From Topomyia yanbarensis (Eukaryota; Arthropoda; Insecta; Diptera; Culicidae), in the NCBI RefSeq assembly GCF_030247195.1, contig NC_080672.1, positions 88,619,113-88,683,112 on the forward strand: 64,000 bases of DNA. The letters run 5' to 3'. Shown here one piece after another: positions 11,931-25,404 of the stretch. Below the pieces are notes generated by a model that saw only the letters and a list, made by a program, of their open reading frames with translations, made no database searches and was not told where the DNA came from. The position numbers and the translations under genes are program-made. Numbering within the stretch: position 1 is the stretch's first letter; each line of letters begins with the position of its first letter.

Positions 11931-12902
11931 TTTCTAAACAAACCTGGTAATTTTATTTGTGCAGTGTGATTCAGTGTTGATACAGAATACAATCCAACAG
12001 ATAACTCATTATCGACTAAAATCCATATGGGACTCTTATGCTTTTATGGGCAGTATACTCCTCGTTTTTTTCTTAACGCAAATGCTTGCAAATCAGAATT
12101 TCCACTGACCGAAGCAAAGAGTTCTTGAACTACGCAATTAAAGTCCCTGACGAAGACTACACCAACAATCTCCACTTCCTGAGCGGGTACGTAGACAAGA
12201 TAATTCTTCGTACACGTCTGAGTGTTATTTAGTTAGATTACGCATATATCGACGATGTAAAATGGCTTATTTTCGATCCGAAAGTATATCATCCAGGGGC
12301 CGGTTGTATTAGATGGATATGATTTGCACCGAAAAGGAGATCGGCATTATTTTTACCTTCGGAGAAATATCCAAATCGACCTCCATTAAGCCTGAGGAGT
12401 CCCATTAGTCAATATCATCAGGCGAGTTTCAGTACCAGCGAAAAGAAGGTTTTATCGGAGTGAACGGAAAATTAATGCAACGAAATTTAAACGAATGGAG
12501 TAATTGGTATTTAGCTATGAAACATTTGTGGTATTAATAATTAACAAACACATTTTGCCGAGCCATCGATTATACAGCTCGTGAAGAAACGGTGTTTCCA
12601 AATAGCCCTGATAACCCTGAAATTTTCATTTTAACTTACATATGCCAATCACTCCGAATCTTACTACCTCCTCGGGAAAAAAACTGTTCCACCGGTCCTA
12701 AATATAAATTCTAATTATAACGTGATAGCCTGAAGAAATCTTTGAAATATGTTATGTAAAGCAAAACGAACTCCTTCGTAAATGAGATAGGAGTCTTACT
12801 TTAATTTGATTCTTTAACGCCATTGAGCGGGAAAATTTGGAACTAACAAACGGAATACAAAAAATATTTATTCTTATCGTTTCAGTGATTGGCTTAATAA
12901 TA
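11931..12902. other. Unassigned sequence with decayed coding-like stretches
   Basis: Around 12107-12229 the plus strand is open for about 40 codons (KEFLNYAIKVPDEDYTNNLH and on). Around 12313-12537 one frame carries about 75 codons with a single in-frame TAG (MDMICTEKEIGIIFTF ... KEGFIGVNGKLMQRNLNEWS). The residue mix looks protein-like for such AT-rich DNA, but I do not recognise the family. It may be a broken transposon gene, a broken host gene or chance. Confidence 0.3.
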
Positions 12903-13156
12903 TATGGTCGGTGTTAAGTCAGACCGGACCAAGTCGCAAAACATCAAGAAATGAGTTAATGATAGCACTGGATAAGGAATTTCTTCATCTACATTCTACT
13001 TTTACCAGATTTGAAATATGAAACAATAAACAAGAATTATGGTAAAAATTATTTTCCAATTATAATGTAAAGGATGCTGCGATTCAAACTTTAAACGCGT
13101 TTTTCTCGAAATCAATGCTCTGTCACTTAGTCCGGTCTGACCTAACACCGACCATA
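12903..13156. mobile_element. 254-bp TA-flanked MITE
   Basis: Long terminal inverted repeats of about 30 bp begin TGGTCGGTGTTAAGTCAGAC on the left and TGGTCGGTGTTAGGTCAGAC on the right (reverse complement), both continuing CGGAC.AAGT. A TA lies at each boundary (12903-12904, 13155-13156). The structure fits a Tc1/mariner-type MITE. It has no coding capacity. Confidence 0.85.
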
Positions 13157-13813
13157 TGATCGTTCTGCTAATAGCGCCACCATTTCGCATAATTCAAATT
13201 TTTATCACTACCTTTTGTTGAGAGGCACATTTGCCTTAGCTTGGTGGTGCCAATGTCTTTGTTTTTCATTTTAAATTTTTTAAAACTAGAAGATTACACG
13301 CTGAAGGTATTTTTTATATTGAAACTAAGGAAACTTTACAGCTATCGTAGAGCTAGGAAGGCATTTGGATGCACAAAAGGGAATAATTGAATTTTATTAA
13401 GACTAGGGGGACTTAAAGTGGTACAGTTGAAATTATTAACAAGAAAGATTATTGGAGCCATAATTTCACAACCAACTTAAATCTAGGAATACTGTTTGTT
13501 ATATTAAAAGGTGTGATTGAATTTTATCAAGATTAGGGGGGTCAATTAGAGCTATTTTCATGAGTACTAGTACAGATAGGTATTTTTAAAGGGATCATTG
13601 AATTTTACAATTAAAACTCGGAAAACACAGGGAGGGTAAATACGATAATTTAATTTTTATAACGAAACACGAAAACCTTTTAAATAGTCTACAACTTCGT
13701 AGAACATCAGATTGCGCTAATTTTTACTATTTCACAGATAGACGTATTATCTTAGTTTTGCTTACTGACGCCACCATGCGGCTTCGTTTTTAATACTTTA
13801 CAATTTCCTAGAG

Positions 13814-15005
13814 CAACGGTTCTCAACCTTTTTCGTATCACAATCATGCTGTGTGTTGCGGACCCACACGGCATAACATCGATTTCTATATTTATTTTTA
13901 TTATATATGACACGTTTGCGTTAGCATAACATAGCCGTGAAACCATGTTTATATATTATGTAAAAATAACAAAATAACAAAGTTACTGTGGACAGGAGGG
14001 TCCTGTGGATGCAGTCTGCTGCTGTTGTTCAAAGCCAAGTTTTTATTTGTTTCTTGCTCTTACAGATCGCTGTTGTACATCCGTGTTTATCGGCATTTAT
14101 TGTGCTGGTTGTTAGTTTGGAGAAGCTAGACGAATCGCTGTTTTCTCGTTGTTGATACAGAAATCTAGTTCTAGTATACAAAGCGAATCATTTGTTGGTT
14201 GCTCAATTTATTATGTTTTATCAGCATCTTTTGAAAATTGTTTTTTTTTTTTTTGGTATTGGTTGTAGTAAGTTGATTTTTCTTAGCGACATCCATGCTC
14301 CGATGTCGCTAAGAGTATTGTCCGATGTTTTCCGTAATGTGCCGTCTTATTTGTACAAAAATGCGTATTTTAACAACACAAACGCTGTTGGAAATGGCAC
14401 TGAATTTTTTTTCTCAAGTATAGTTTGGAACGGATTCTACTTCTCCGTATTTTGATATAAATTTTTTATTTTTTTCTGAACTAACGCGCGGCGCTAGATT
14501 GTGTAGACGCACCTTAAATTTATCGTCATCCATGTATAAGTTTTAACGTTGCCATATCGACGCCGTGTTGCATGTTGTTCTTCGCAATGATGTATTTTGC
14601 CTGAGCTAAACTTGAAATGTTATCTATACACAGTTTCTCATGTGGTGTAACTGTATGTATGTCACTTCTTTGAGATTGAGATCCGTTTTCACTTTTAGCA
14701 ACAGTTCAACAGTATATGATTGCAGCACAGAGGATTTTGTTTAAAGTCAATCGAAATTATATTTTTACGCTTTACAGACACTCTTATTTTTTGTGGCTGG
14801 TTCATTTCACTGCGCAGCCGGAGGAGACGATATAATACTGTTTGTGAAGATCGATTTTGTTTGCTATCAACATATTATTTTCTGTTTGTTGCGAAAAAGC
14901 TTCAAATTTCAATATCCAACCGGATGAGACATCAATTTTCGGGGACCCCCAGAAACCTTTTCACGGCCCACTAGGGGTCCATGAACCCCAGGCTGAGAAT
15001 CACTG
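13814..15005. mobile_element. hAT-like non-autonomous element
   Basis: The left end is CAACGGTTCTCAACC and the right end reverse-complements to CAGTGATTCTCAGCC, a typical hAT terminus. Flanking 8-bp repeats are tcctagag (13806-13813) and tcctagaa (15006-15013), 7 of 8 matching. Subterminal GGACCC motifs occur at both ends. Open stretches inside (14192-14455, 14720-14974) show no transposase motifs, so the element is non-autonomous or fully decayed. Confidence 0.75.
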
Positions 15006-15439
15006 TCCTAGAACATCAAACTGCTATATATCTTCCCGTTGTACACATAGGAGCATTCCCCTTAAAATTTCTTGGCTCACTTCCGCCACCTTGAGAGGAG
15101 ATCATGAAACTTTCAAGTGAGAACTGATTCCTCTACAACTTTGTGGGACATTACAGCTTTCTATTTTTTGTTGTTTCAGACCTATGAGTTTTTCCTAACA
15201 CTGCTATGCACCCTTTGCGAATGTGAAGCAGCAGTATCCTATTCAAAGGTTAATAACTCTTTTACAGTTGGTTGGATTGTCTTGCAGCCTTCTGTAAACT
15301 TGTTCGGCATATCCTCAAAACGTAGACTTCTTCTTAGGTCCGTGTTCGAATGTTTACAGCCATCTCTAGCGACAATTTTGTGAACTGTGAGTGTATGCCC
15401 AAAAATCCCATAGACGCTTCAAGCTCTTTGGGGGAGGGG

Positions 15440-16233
15440 TTAAGGGGTCACATACCTTTTTATTTTTCAAGGAATTGAATTTTTTTTATTACTTTATCTG
15501 AAAGTACAACTCCTTGAGAACAGTTTCCCAATTTTTTTTATAGAGATCTGAGAAATAGATCGAAAGTTACAACGCTTCGAAGCGCGTCTCGTCTACCAAG
15601 AGCAGTGGTAACTGAAATTTTAAACTCGACTATCTCGAAATGTAGTTTTTCCAAAAATGGCTTTTCCTTGATCACGATTGCCGAAAAATGCGATTTTCTT
15701 AATTTTCTTAATCGATTTCTTAATTTTTTCGATTTTCTTATTTTTTTTTTTTCAATTGACCATAATTAATTTTTCTCGTACCTTAACGATTCCTTTTCTA
15801 TGCATACATTTTTGTTTTGTAGATAAGAATTTTTTAATACAATTTTGAGACCCTAAAACAGCGATTTTTTAGGAAAAGCGCTCCCAAATGCAGGAAAAAA
15901 TATTATTTATTCAACTAATCGTTAAGTTACGAGGAGCACTGATATGTTAATGGAATATTTTGAGTTTGCGGATTTCAGTTGATATATTGGTCTTCAATCG
16001 TGATCACCGCAAACCTCTTAAATAAAAAAGGGTTTCAGGGAAAAAGCCATAACTCCGCCAATTATTATTATTCATAATGAATGCATTTTTATAAAATTAT
16101 GCTTATTTGTTTCACTATAAAATGTACTACCAAAATACTATAAGTTTGATGTAATGAAATCATTGCTTTATGGCTTTACGTAAATTCAAACTTTCTAAAC
16201 ATTTTTCTTATAAAAAAGTATGTAAACCCTTAA
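15440..16233. mobile_element. TTAA-flanked (piggyBac-like) element, 794 bp
   Basis: TTAA at 15440-15443 is followed by GGGGTCACATACCTTTTTAT. TTAA at 16230-16233 is preceded by a segment that reverse-complements to GGGTTTACATACTTTTTTAT, matching at 17 of 20. TTAA duplication is the signature of piggyBac-type transposition. No transposase is encoded. Confidence 0.65.
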
Positions 16234-19200
16234 GGTAAACCGATTTCGCTCAAATTTGGACAGTGTTTGTGATTTGAAAGACCCAGCGTCGCGAGATTTT
16301 TTTTTTCTATGAATTATTGTCACCCTGCTATATAGCCATATATTGTAGCAATAATACACGATGTGAAAAATACAGAAATAATCATGAAGATAATTCTTGC
16401 TGGGAAGCTGCTGAAAACTGTCTTTATTATGAAGAAAATTCACTGGATTTCTTGACATGTGTTGTGTATAAATTGCTCAAGAAAAAACTTAGGTGCTCTC
16501 TTACGAAAAGTTTAAAACTTTTTTGTGCAAAAATGCTAAAGAGAGCTACGACAACTCGTCCGAGGCGTCTCTTTAGAGTCTCAAAATATAAGAAATTAAA
16601 GAAATACTTTTAAAAATAATATCAAAAAGTAGGTCAAATAAGGAGTTTTCAGCCAGAGTTGAAAAATGTCATTTCCATATAACAAAAACGATCGAAAATG
16701 CTGAATGAACCACTCTACTTTCCTTACCAGCAGACCCTACACCATTAATGAGAAAAATATCAAGCTAAATGGAATACATATAACCACTTAAACGCACATT
16801 GTTTATGAGAATGTTCTAATAACTGAGTGTGCTATCTAGAACAGTTCCAATTTGATATTCAACGTAGATAATTGTGAAAACATCATATGAAAAATAAAGT
16901 TGTTTAAGTGGACATAACATCATTATATTGCGATTGCGCGATTATAAATGCTTTTAAATTGCTACCTGCTATCTACTCACAGGCATTTGGCTTGAGCTGG
17001 TCCTTGTTTTCTTGTGGCCAACTGCATATTTGATCCAACGCTCAAAACAGTCGACATGATTGTCGAGACCACTGTGTTACTGTTCCGTCAACCATTATAC
17101 TTCCGAACCTTGTGAAGTTCGCTAACAATAAAGATCTTTTCAGAAAATGAAGAATAACGGCAAAAATATGACGAAATTACTGAAGATTTTAAAATGCCAA
17201 TGTTTCTAATCGAAATACGCATTTCAATGTGAACGGTTCCCATCTTTTAGTAAAATTATCCAACTAGTCTTCCATCTGGACGCTTTAATATACTGCATAC
17301 TTTTGTTCTTTTACCTTTCTTGCAATTACAAACACTCTTGTACATAATTTTTTTCCTATTAAAATCTAAATTGCATCGCTCTACCTTTTACGGTGACTAT
17401 ACTGGCATTATAAATTATGATTATCTCCATTAAGCTAAAATTAAAAAAAAAACTACCCATTCGAATACACGTTAAAACACCTCACCTTTGCCACTAAACT
17501 TAACACTGATTCCCATAACTTTTGAATCAAAAATAATACGACCCCAGCAACGGCCACAGCTATCAACCATAACAAATAATCGTAACGTACAAAACATAAT
17601 GTTATTGCCCCGACCATCATTTCTCCCGCCCATTGTTTGCCTTTGTGTTGTGGTACACCCGGACCGACACTGACGGCTATATCCAATCCAGTATCCACAG
17701 TTCAACAAAGAAGAAAAAAGGGGTGTAATTTGATGTGAATCGTGATGACAACTCCAGCGCCACTAATGGTTTGACCATTATCGGAAATGGAGCCATGACA
17801 CAGTCGAAATAGAAAAGCTTCACAACGACGCGACGGAGGAAAATATTGCAACCTTCTTACAAATCCCAACAAGAAAATCGACTTGGCACTAGAAAGCGTC
17901 GCGTCGCCCACCGTTCGATTCTGCAACCAGCGCTGGTGGTGTTGGATGCTCGGTTGTTTCATTGTACATTTTCGTAGTTACAACTAAACGATTACCAGCT
18001 ACGGCATCTTTCGCAAGCTCTATCCCAAAACAAATTGCATTCTCAGACGTAAACCCATTCGAACAACTACAACGAAAAAACTAACGGCGATTGCCACGGG
18101 AAGCGCCATGTAATGTTCGATCGTGAAAGTTACCGGGCCAAGCACTATTCATCTTTTGCGCCATTGTTAAGCTGTCCGAATTTATCCTAGTCATGATGCT
18201 CACGGTTCAACTCTCGATCTTTGTAGAAACAGCAAATCACGCTCAAACTGGTCCAAAGTAGTACAACAAGATATGGAAGATATCGAAGCTCGAATTTAGT
18301 CCAAACACTTGCTGTTCTGGCAGGCCGAGTACCGTTTGTTGGTTTTAGCAACTTTACGCACCTTTTCATTCATGGTTTGATTAAGAGCTGCTTTGCCGGT
18401 TGCCATTTGGAGGATTTTGCACATTCGGCGCAAAGTTCTGGTCCGGAACAACAGGTTAATTCTCATCCCAGTTCAAAAAATAACCCAACGATAATGATCA
18501 TCTTCACGCCGTCACAGTTGTTACACATTTCTGTAATGTTGTGAATTATTCTCATAATGCAGAAACAATTTTCCCCCCACATTCCCTAGGTCACTCGTCT
18601 GTTCTCACGGGGTAATGTTTCGGTGCATGAAAACAAAAGCGATTTTCGCGTTTCCCAACCGAAGCAATTTAATATAAATCTAATCACAAGATGACAAATG
18701 GTCTGGAGTTTGGATAACGAAACAATTGCATGTTTTTAATTTGCTGGTGCTTTGTCGTTTGTGGAAGTAGCTACATTCAACAAAGCTGGTACAAAACGAT
18801 AATTAGCGGAGATACAATTGCAGCGTGATAGTTGCATTCATTACCTTGGTTCACGAAAACCCCATTAACCGTTTGCACTCTGTGAGGTGCGGTGAACCAG
18901 TGCTATTGGGCTGCTTTCTGTGCCTAAATAAAATAAAACAGTATTTTGCAATCAAAGCTGCCAGCACATACCGATTCGATGCCTTCGAATTGTTTTAATC
19001 TCTTCCTGGTCATTTATAACCAACTATAAAGGTGAACAACTGGGGTTATTATCTTTCATTTGAGTACTGACCGTTATTGGAAAATAAAAGTCGGTTGGGC
19101 AGATTGAGATTGGCGCGAAAAATTAAACTTTAATGACAAGACAAGACACGGGTCTATTAGTGCTTACCACTATAGATTCGAATTCAAAGTTCATATATCG

Positions 19201-19511
19201 AAACGGACTAGTGAGGTTCGTTACAAATGTGATTTGTAGAAATTGATGTCCGGGCATTGACAACGGAGTTTGAGTTGCTGAAATAAACAGACTACAACAG
19301 CTTTTGGTAAAGCATAATCTATTGCCCAACCAGCAATGACTCTAATTGACCAGCATCGAATTTTTACAGTAATTATAAACTGCAGAAGCAATGCACAGTG
19401 GTCCAGAATCTAACTTTAGCAGGAATTTTAACTTTTTGCTAAAATTAAATGGCTTAACCTTACAATAGTTGTTGTACTTTGCAAGACTCTTCCTTTGGAT
19501 TAAACAGAAGG
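16234..19511. other. Unassigned sequence, possibly old intron
   Basis: No transposon ends were found. A GC-richer part at 17450-18480 has minus-strand open stretches: 17453-17698 with a strongly hydrophobic run (VRYDYLLWLIAVAVAGVVLF), 17702-17962, and 18187-18369 with a hydrophobic run (YLPYLVVLLWTSLSVICC). They sit in different frames, without obvious splice sites joining them, and I do not recognise a family. They could be debris of a membrane-protein gene or chance. Confidence 0.25.
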
Positions 19512-21240
19512 TAGGGTGGTTCAAATTTTAGCAATATTTAAAAATGAACTTTTAAACGATTGGAAATAGAACTTGACTTTAATTAAGTTGTAGAACCACA
19601 CATTTAGACAAATTTGCTGAAGACACGCAAGCTTTCCGTTGCACGACAAATCCAAATGAGGGTTTTTTTTTAAAAAAGATTTTATTTTGTAGTTTTCATT
19701 CTACCTTAATGTACTCTTTGGACACTTTGAAGACTGTTTAAGGGCGCATAATTTGCTTTACAACACCAACTCCTACACTTTTTCCGTTTGAAAGTTATGA
19801 GAACTTTTTTTTTAAATATTACATTTTCAAATAGTATTATCTTCGATTAGGGCACTTAATAATAAATAGCATGTCCAAAAAGTATACTTTGCATTTTAAA
19901 TCTTTTAATTCCATTGCAAATGTGAGAAAATTCCCTATTTAATAGTGCTCTTATATATTTCAGTAAATTAGTTTTAATTACCTTTTAGATGAAAAGTAGT
20001 TAATGTGTTTGATGAGGTTAATTTTCTCAAAATTAATAAATTAATAATAATAATTAATATTATCTTTTATTCAAAAACTGGGTTTTACGTCGTTCAATAA
20101 TATGTTCTTCAACATCATATGCCTATTTCTTCTCATTTATTTGCAATTTCATTATTAAATTTTTCCTGTAAACGACTTGCAAGTGCTTATAAGACTATAG
20201 TCTAAAAATATGCTTCAAAGCGTTATTCCCAAGGTTTCACTGGAAATTTGAAGAAAATTCCTATCAATTTATGTACATTTATGACTTTTTACTAGCAAAT
20301 TATCACAAAATTAGTGTTTTTCGAAAAGTTTTGTAATAATTCTAATTATTAATCAACACAATTTATCGTTGCTGTTGTTCATTTGATGCCTCTTAACATT
20401 CCCTATAAGTTGCTATTTGATACTTCATCCCTATCTCTTTTCATTTCCATGTAATTTAATAGTTAACACAGTATGACGTCACCACAAAATAGTGGGTACG
20501 AAATCATTGTTTTGCATATAAAATAAGATAAAAATTATTTTTAGGTCGAAACGAAAAGAGATAATTGAATGGAGTCGAAAAACGAATTGTGTAACTTTCT
20601 GAGAGGTATCATTTCGATGATAATAATGGTGATGTTAACTATTTACTATTTTAAGAAAATTAACAAAAAATGCTACTATTAACACTTACTTTAAACTAAT
20701 TTACTTCTAAAAGACAACTAAATTCACTTACCCGAAAGGAATTAATACATTTTTCTCTGTAAAATTTTCATGGCTTTGCAATGAAAAGAAAAAAAGTGCA
20801 ATAAGTGCCACAGTCATTTTCTGCCTAATTATAACTCTAATCATGACCTAATTTATAGCTGAAAAATAATTTTTTTTTGTTTGCCCCAACGAATGACATT
20901 GTTTTTCCGGAGATCCCCATTTTAGGCGAAACAATGCTCATAACTTTTCAACGAAAATGGTTAGATATGTGGTGTCAAGAAACAAATTATTCGTCTTAAA
21001 GTTGTCTAAAGACTACTTCAGGTTTCATGTAATATCGCAAAAGATATTTGAAAACTAATAAACATCCTAACCTTCGATTTCAAATTTGCTGTGACATGAA
21101 AAGTATGGCCGATAGAGCCTACATGTCTTAAGCAAACTTTTCCAAAAAAATGCCCTTCTACTTCGCTGAAGGTCGCTTGGCTCTAGTTAGAATGATTAAA
21201 AAGTTATTTTTTTGATTTTGTTGTAATTAGAACAACCCTA
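19512..21240. mobile_element. TA-flanked element with GGGTGGTTC ends, 1.7 kb
   Basis: The left end TAGGGTGGTTCAAATT and the right end, reverse-complemented, TAGGGTTGTTCTAATT match at 14 of 16, and the outermost TA can be read as the target duplication. The interior is AT-rich and non-coding. A second insertion inside it cannot be excluded. Confidence 0.6.
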
Positions 21241-21583
21241 ACTATTCCTTTGACAAAAAGAAGGGACTCACAAACTACGAAAACTTCTGTAAAGACTTAA
21301 TAAGGCTAAGGTTCTATAGGTTCAATAACGAAACAAACAACAAGGAAAATATACTCACTTAGTAAAATTAGAATACACATTTGACGTGAACAACATAGCA
21401 ACGTATTTTTCTGTCTGTTCATAACATTTTACAAATTCTGTCAAGGGAAATTAACGATTGTGTCTCTTTCAATGTCAAACTCAGCTCAAAGAACGATAGA
21501 ATAATTATCTTTTAGTGTAATTTTTTATTTATTATTGACGTTTCGGTGCTGATCAGCACCATCTTCAGGGAAAAAGTAGTTCG

Positions 21584-22116
21584 TAGGGGAACATGGGGAG
21601 TCTTGACCAGGTTGTCAGCTAAAACTGCATAAATCTCTAAAAAGCCTTCAATCCCTCAAAAGTCATTGGGATATAATGTGCAAAGCTATTGTGCGTCTTC
21701 ATGATTTTTTGCAGAATTTTGTATATAATTTTTGAAAATTTACAAAAGTTTTTCTGTGATCGTTTTTTCTTGGTCAAGCCTCCCCACTGCGGGGAGCCTT
21801 GTCCAAGGCGTGGAGCGACTTGTACAAGAGAATTTAAAAAAATCATTGCAAAAAATAATGACGTAAAACATAAATTAATAGTAATTAGTAGTCGAGTTGA
21901 TATGTCCATACAAAGTTTGGTAAAAACTTACATCATTTAATGCAAATTTATTAATCACGTAATATTTTTTTATAATGAAGTTGTAAAAAAAAATTACTTT
22001 AAGGTATCGAAACAAGTATACAAGTATACTTTTGAAAAAAATTTAAGAATCGAATAGAAGACGCCATAGCCAAAAATGGAATTTTGCGCTTGGTCAAGTC
22101 TCCCTATGTTCCCCTA
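21584..22116. mobile_element. 533-bp TA-flanked MITE (GGGGAACATGGGGAG ends)
   Basis: The left end TAGGGGAACATGGGGAGTCT and the right end, reverse-complemented, TAGGGGAACATAGGGAGACT both continue TGACCA, giving inverted repeats of about 26 bp with TA at both borders (21584-21585, 22115-22116). A truncated relative lies at 39151-39440. Open stretches at 21637-21940 are chance readings. Confidence 0.85.
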
Positions 22117-22920
22117 CTTTGTTTGTATGCTTTTTGAAGCTAACTGTCTGGTTTGTTGTTTGATGGTTCATCTGTATAAATAAGCTTTCCTATCTAGGCT
22201 CTATTTTTCAAACTATCTAATTTCTCTTGATAATACCGCGCGAAGCGATCAAGGCGTGTAATTGACTTTCGCGTATTTGAACCAATTTTGAAGAAATTGT
22301 TCATCTAGGGCCAATACATCAACATTCATTTTTTGCCAATTTAACCACCCCTCGGGCCCGACCCCGTTTTGACAAATTGGTGATTATATCTTCGGATCTA
22401 TTGACTCTAAAATCAAACCGCAAGTTGCTTTTTAAAGGAAATTGTTCAAGGTGTCTAGAAAAAAAAAGATTTAGGCGGCAGTGCTGCCAACTATGCCATT
22501 TTTCCATTTGACAAATTAACGTTCATTTTTCTCGTTATACATAGATTTCAATTTTGAAAATTTTTATTTCACCATATTCTTCATACATTTTTATATTAAA
22601 ATAAACTTATAATCTCAATATCTTTTGAGCTTATCCTAAGATATACTGTTTTGAAGCGAAAAAACCAAATTTCTCATATACAATCGCAAGCGCACAACGA
22701 CAAAAATCCAACTTTGGCATTCTGAGTTCACTCATAATTTATCCTGATGAAATGGCGCCAGCTCCAGAATGTATTTTCCTGATATTAAATTCGACAGGTC
22801 ATGAAATACATACTAGCAAATTTGCACTAATTAATTTTTTTTTTGAATTTTAGGAAATGATGTGCATGTTCATTCAATTTCTCTGATTATTAGCAAATGA
22901 ATGAACGTTTGAAATCCAAG

Positions 22921-23370
22921 TACGGTGAAGACCCGTTTTTATCAGCTCCTTGGTGAATTTTAAGCTGATAAAAGGGGGACATTGACAAAATCGAGACATA
23001 CATTTGTCTTTCTTTTCAAAAAACCGAACCTCTTAAAATATTCTTCTTTAATCCCTAGATATAGCCTTTCCTGATTATTTAGCTTATACAGTACAGCACT
23101 GAAGTGCAAAATTTAAATTAAATTAAATTGAAGCACTGTCAGCGCAATATTTAATTTTTTTTTGCATATTGCGGATCTCTAAGATAAGAAAAATATGCTA
23201 AAGAAAGGATTTACTCGAATTCAACTTCGTCTGCTAGAGCCCATGAAACTACCAACTATTAATTTTTATGCGAGGCTGATAAAATCGGATCAAAAAGCTG
23301 ATAAAATCGGTGGTAGATAAAATTGGGAGCTGATAAAATGGGATGTTGATAAAATCGGGTCTTCACTGTA
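22921..23370. mobile_element. 450-bp Tc1-type MITE
   Basis: The left end TACGGTGAAGACCCGTTTTT and the right end, reverse-complemented, TACAGTGAAGACCCGATTTT both continue ATCA, and TA is at both borders. Near the right end gctgataaaatcgg-like words repeat five times (23275-23358). It is non-coding. Confidence 0.85.
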
Positions 23371-25150
23371 TAAATTGTTTCTCGAGCTCTAGAATCTCAT
23401 TAAAATACAGAATCTATTGTTTACTATATCACTAGATTTCAGGTATAAAAATCCCTTCTGGAATTGTATTTCCATATATAAATGATAATTATAATGATAA
23501 TTATAGCATTCGAATATTATTTGATAACCCATGCAAAACCACAATTAACAGAACGGATGCATTACTTCCGAGACCACGAGCTTACCGAAGCAATTAATTG
23601 TGCTTCACCAGTAATCAGTTATTATCACAATTCCGCAATTGTTTCGTTCCGACAATCACCCGACAATTGTGTTCCCACCACACCACCGTGGGGTACCGAA
23701 CCGAATTCTTCACCACACAAACATTTCATAGCCATTGACTCTAATGAGCCGTTCACGATCCACAATCAGCACCGACCGAATCCAGATTGGTATGACCGCA
23801 CAAAACACAAATCAACGTAAAAAAGTACATGAACTAGACATGGGTAACATTAGAAACAATAAAGTCTTTTCTTTTCGCCCAAACTCGGCCAGACACAACC
23901 ATACCAGTCAATTCTGGCAAGTCACTATACTGCCCAGTCGGCCAACCGGCCGGCCTCTATGCAAGCCTCGATTGTTGGATAGTTAACTGTATCTAGATTT
24001 TCTTTTTCGTTCGGGGCTATCCGTCCATCTCGTCCGAGCCCAAACAAGCTACACAAAAAGAACTTTGTTTGGAATTGTAGCGGCTAAACCGATTAACCAC
24101 ACACCGTACCACGCTATATACATCGCATCTGATAATCAGCCATGTGTACTCAGCGCGGGGCAGATCAAAGGGAAAGGGATTTTCCAGCCGATCTACTGAT
24201 TATCAATTATTAGAAGGTTTAAACATCTCTCTCTGAGTGACAGGTATGACAGTTTCTTCCCAATATGTATATATAGTTGGTAAATTACCGCGCATTCTCG
24301 CCAGGGCGAACATTTTGAATAGCCCTAAATTTGGCTGAAATCAATGCCTCACGTACTATCGGGTCTGTCGAACTTGTTAAATATTTGCGCTGTTTTATGG
24401 CACGGACGCCGTGGACGAACGGTTGTTTCCCAGAGTCACCTTGCCGCATACGTCCCCGGTTGTAAAACCCGATTGAGTTGACACCGGTGACACAATTATC
24501 TATCGAACAGATAACGAAAGTACATTCGACAGCACCGTCGCTAACGAGACACATAAATTTTACTGGCTCCGTTTTTAACCCGCTCAAGAAAACGCAATCT
24601 TATTCAAAAGACGTATACGTATACTATAGTGACAAACGGGAACTAAGTCGCTAAAATCCAGCCCGTCCTCGTGGTCCGTTCGATGGTTGCATAAAACTTG
24701 CCCGGATTGGTGTAGGACGTGTGGTCGTCGGTTTCAATAACTGGAACTGGTACCACACTAATTCTAACCCCTATATTAGTGGGTGTTTGAGGTACTAAGT
24801 AGGGAGTGCAACTGGAGCAGCCGCACCGCAAAGTGTGTTTATTTTTACACGATGCGTTCAGATATAGATACATTATGCGCCACCAGCCAGCGACCAGCAG
24901 CGTGAAGAACTGGTTTCTAATTTGATCGATATAATCAGCTTTTCAACGATGTCCATTTATCTACAGTGGATTTGCATGTGGTCCTATGTTGGTTGAACGT
25001 AAGGTAAAAACGCGATCATTAGCAGTAGTAGCGATCGTGCGGCTTCAGATCATTACTCGGAATAATGAAATGAGAGCAGAAAATGACCGCACATTGATTG
25101 AGGAAATTTGCTATGGGTTAGTGTACGTCCGAGAAACTGGGTAACATTTT
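23371..25150. other. Repeat-poor interval
   Basis: No transposon ends and no recognisable exon were found. Base composition is less AT-rich than the surroundings. Open stretches at 23482-23820 (+) and 24285-24587 (-) have no recognisable domains. It may be old intron or regulatory DNA, but no specific site is supported. Confidence 0.3.
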
Positions 25151-25274
25151 TTAACCTTCCGGAAGTCGCGCTAGTGCACTGTATGCACGCTGCTCTGAAA
25201 ATCTAGCGAAATCGTCTTAGCGCACCAGCGGCTGCTCGTTCAGTGGGCCATTTGCGCGACTTCCGGAGGGTTAA
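25151..25274. mobile_element. 124-bp TTAA MITE (piggyBac-like)
   Basis: TTAA CCTTCCGGAAGTCGCGC at the left faces GCGCGACTTCCGGAGGG TTAA at the right, giving near-perfect inverted ends inside a TTAA duplication. The family is one I associate with Aedes genomes. A diverged relative of its inner sequence (gtcgcgcagtgcacta, agcgaaatcggcttag) appears near 26293-26355. Confidence 0.85.
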
Positions 25275-25404
25275 TCTTTGAACTTGTGAGTTGAACAGTG
25301 GATCTGTTCAAACTTGGCAGAACTTTTCTGAGACCCTGACAAAATTGTTCCATCACAGAACACTTATTCGGAATTACACACACGCGATTCTTGCTACACC
25401 ATAA

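Noticed and set aside
24285..24587. 100-codon minus-strand frame
   Set aside because: No recognisable motif, signal peptide or splice-site context.
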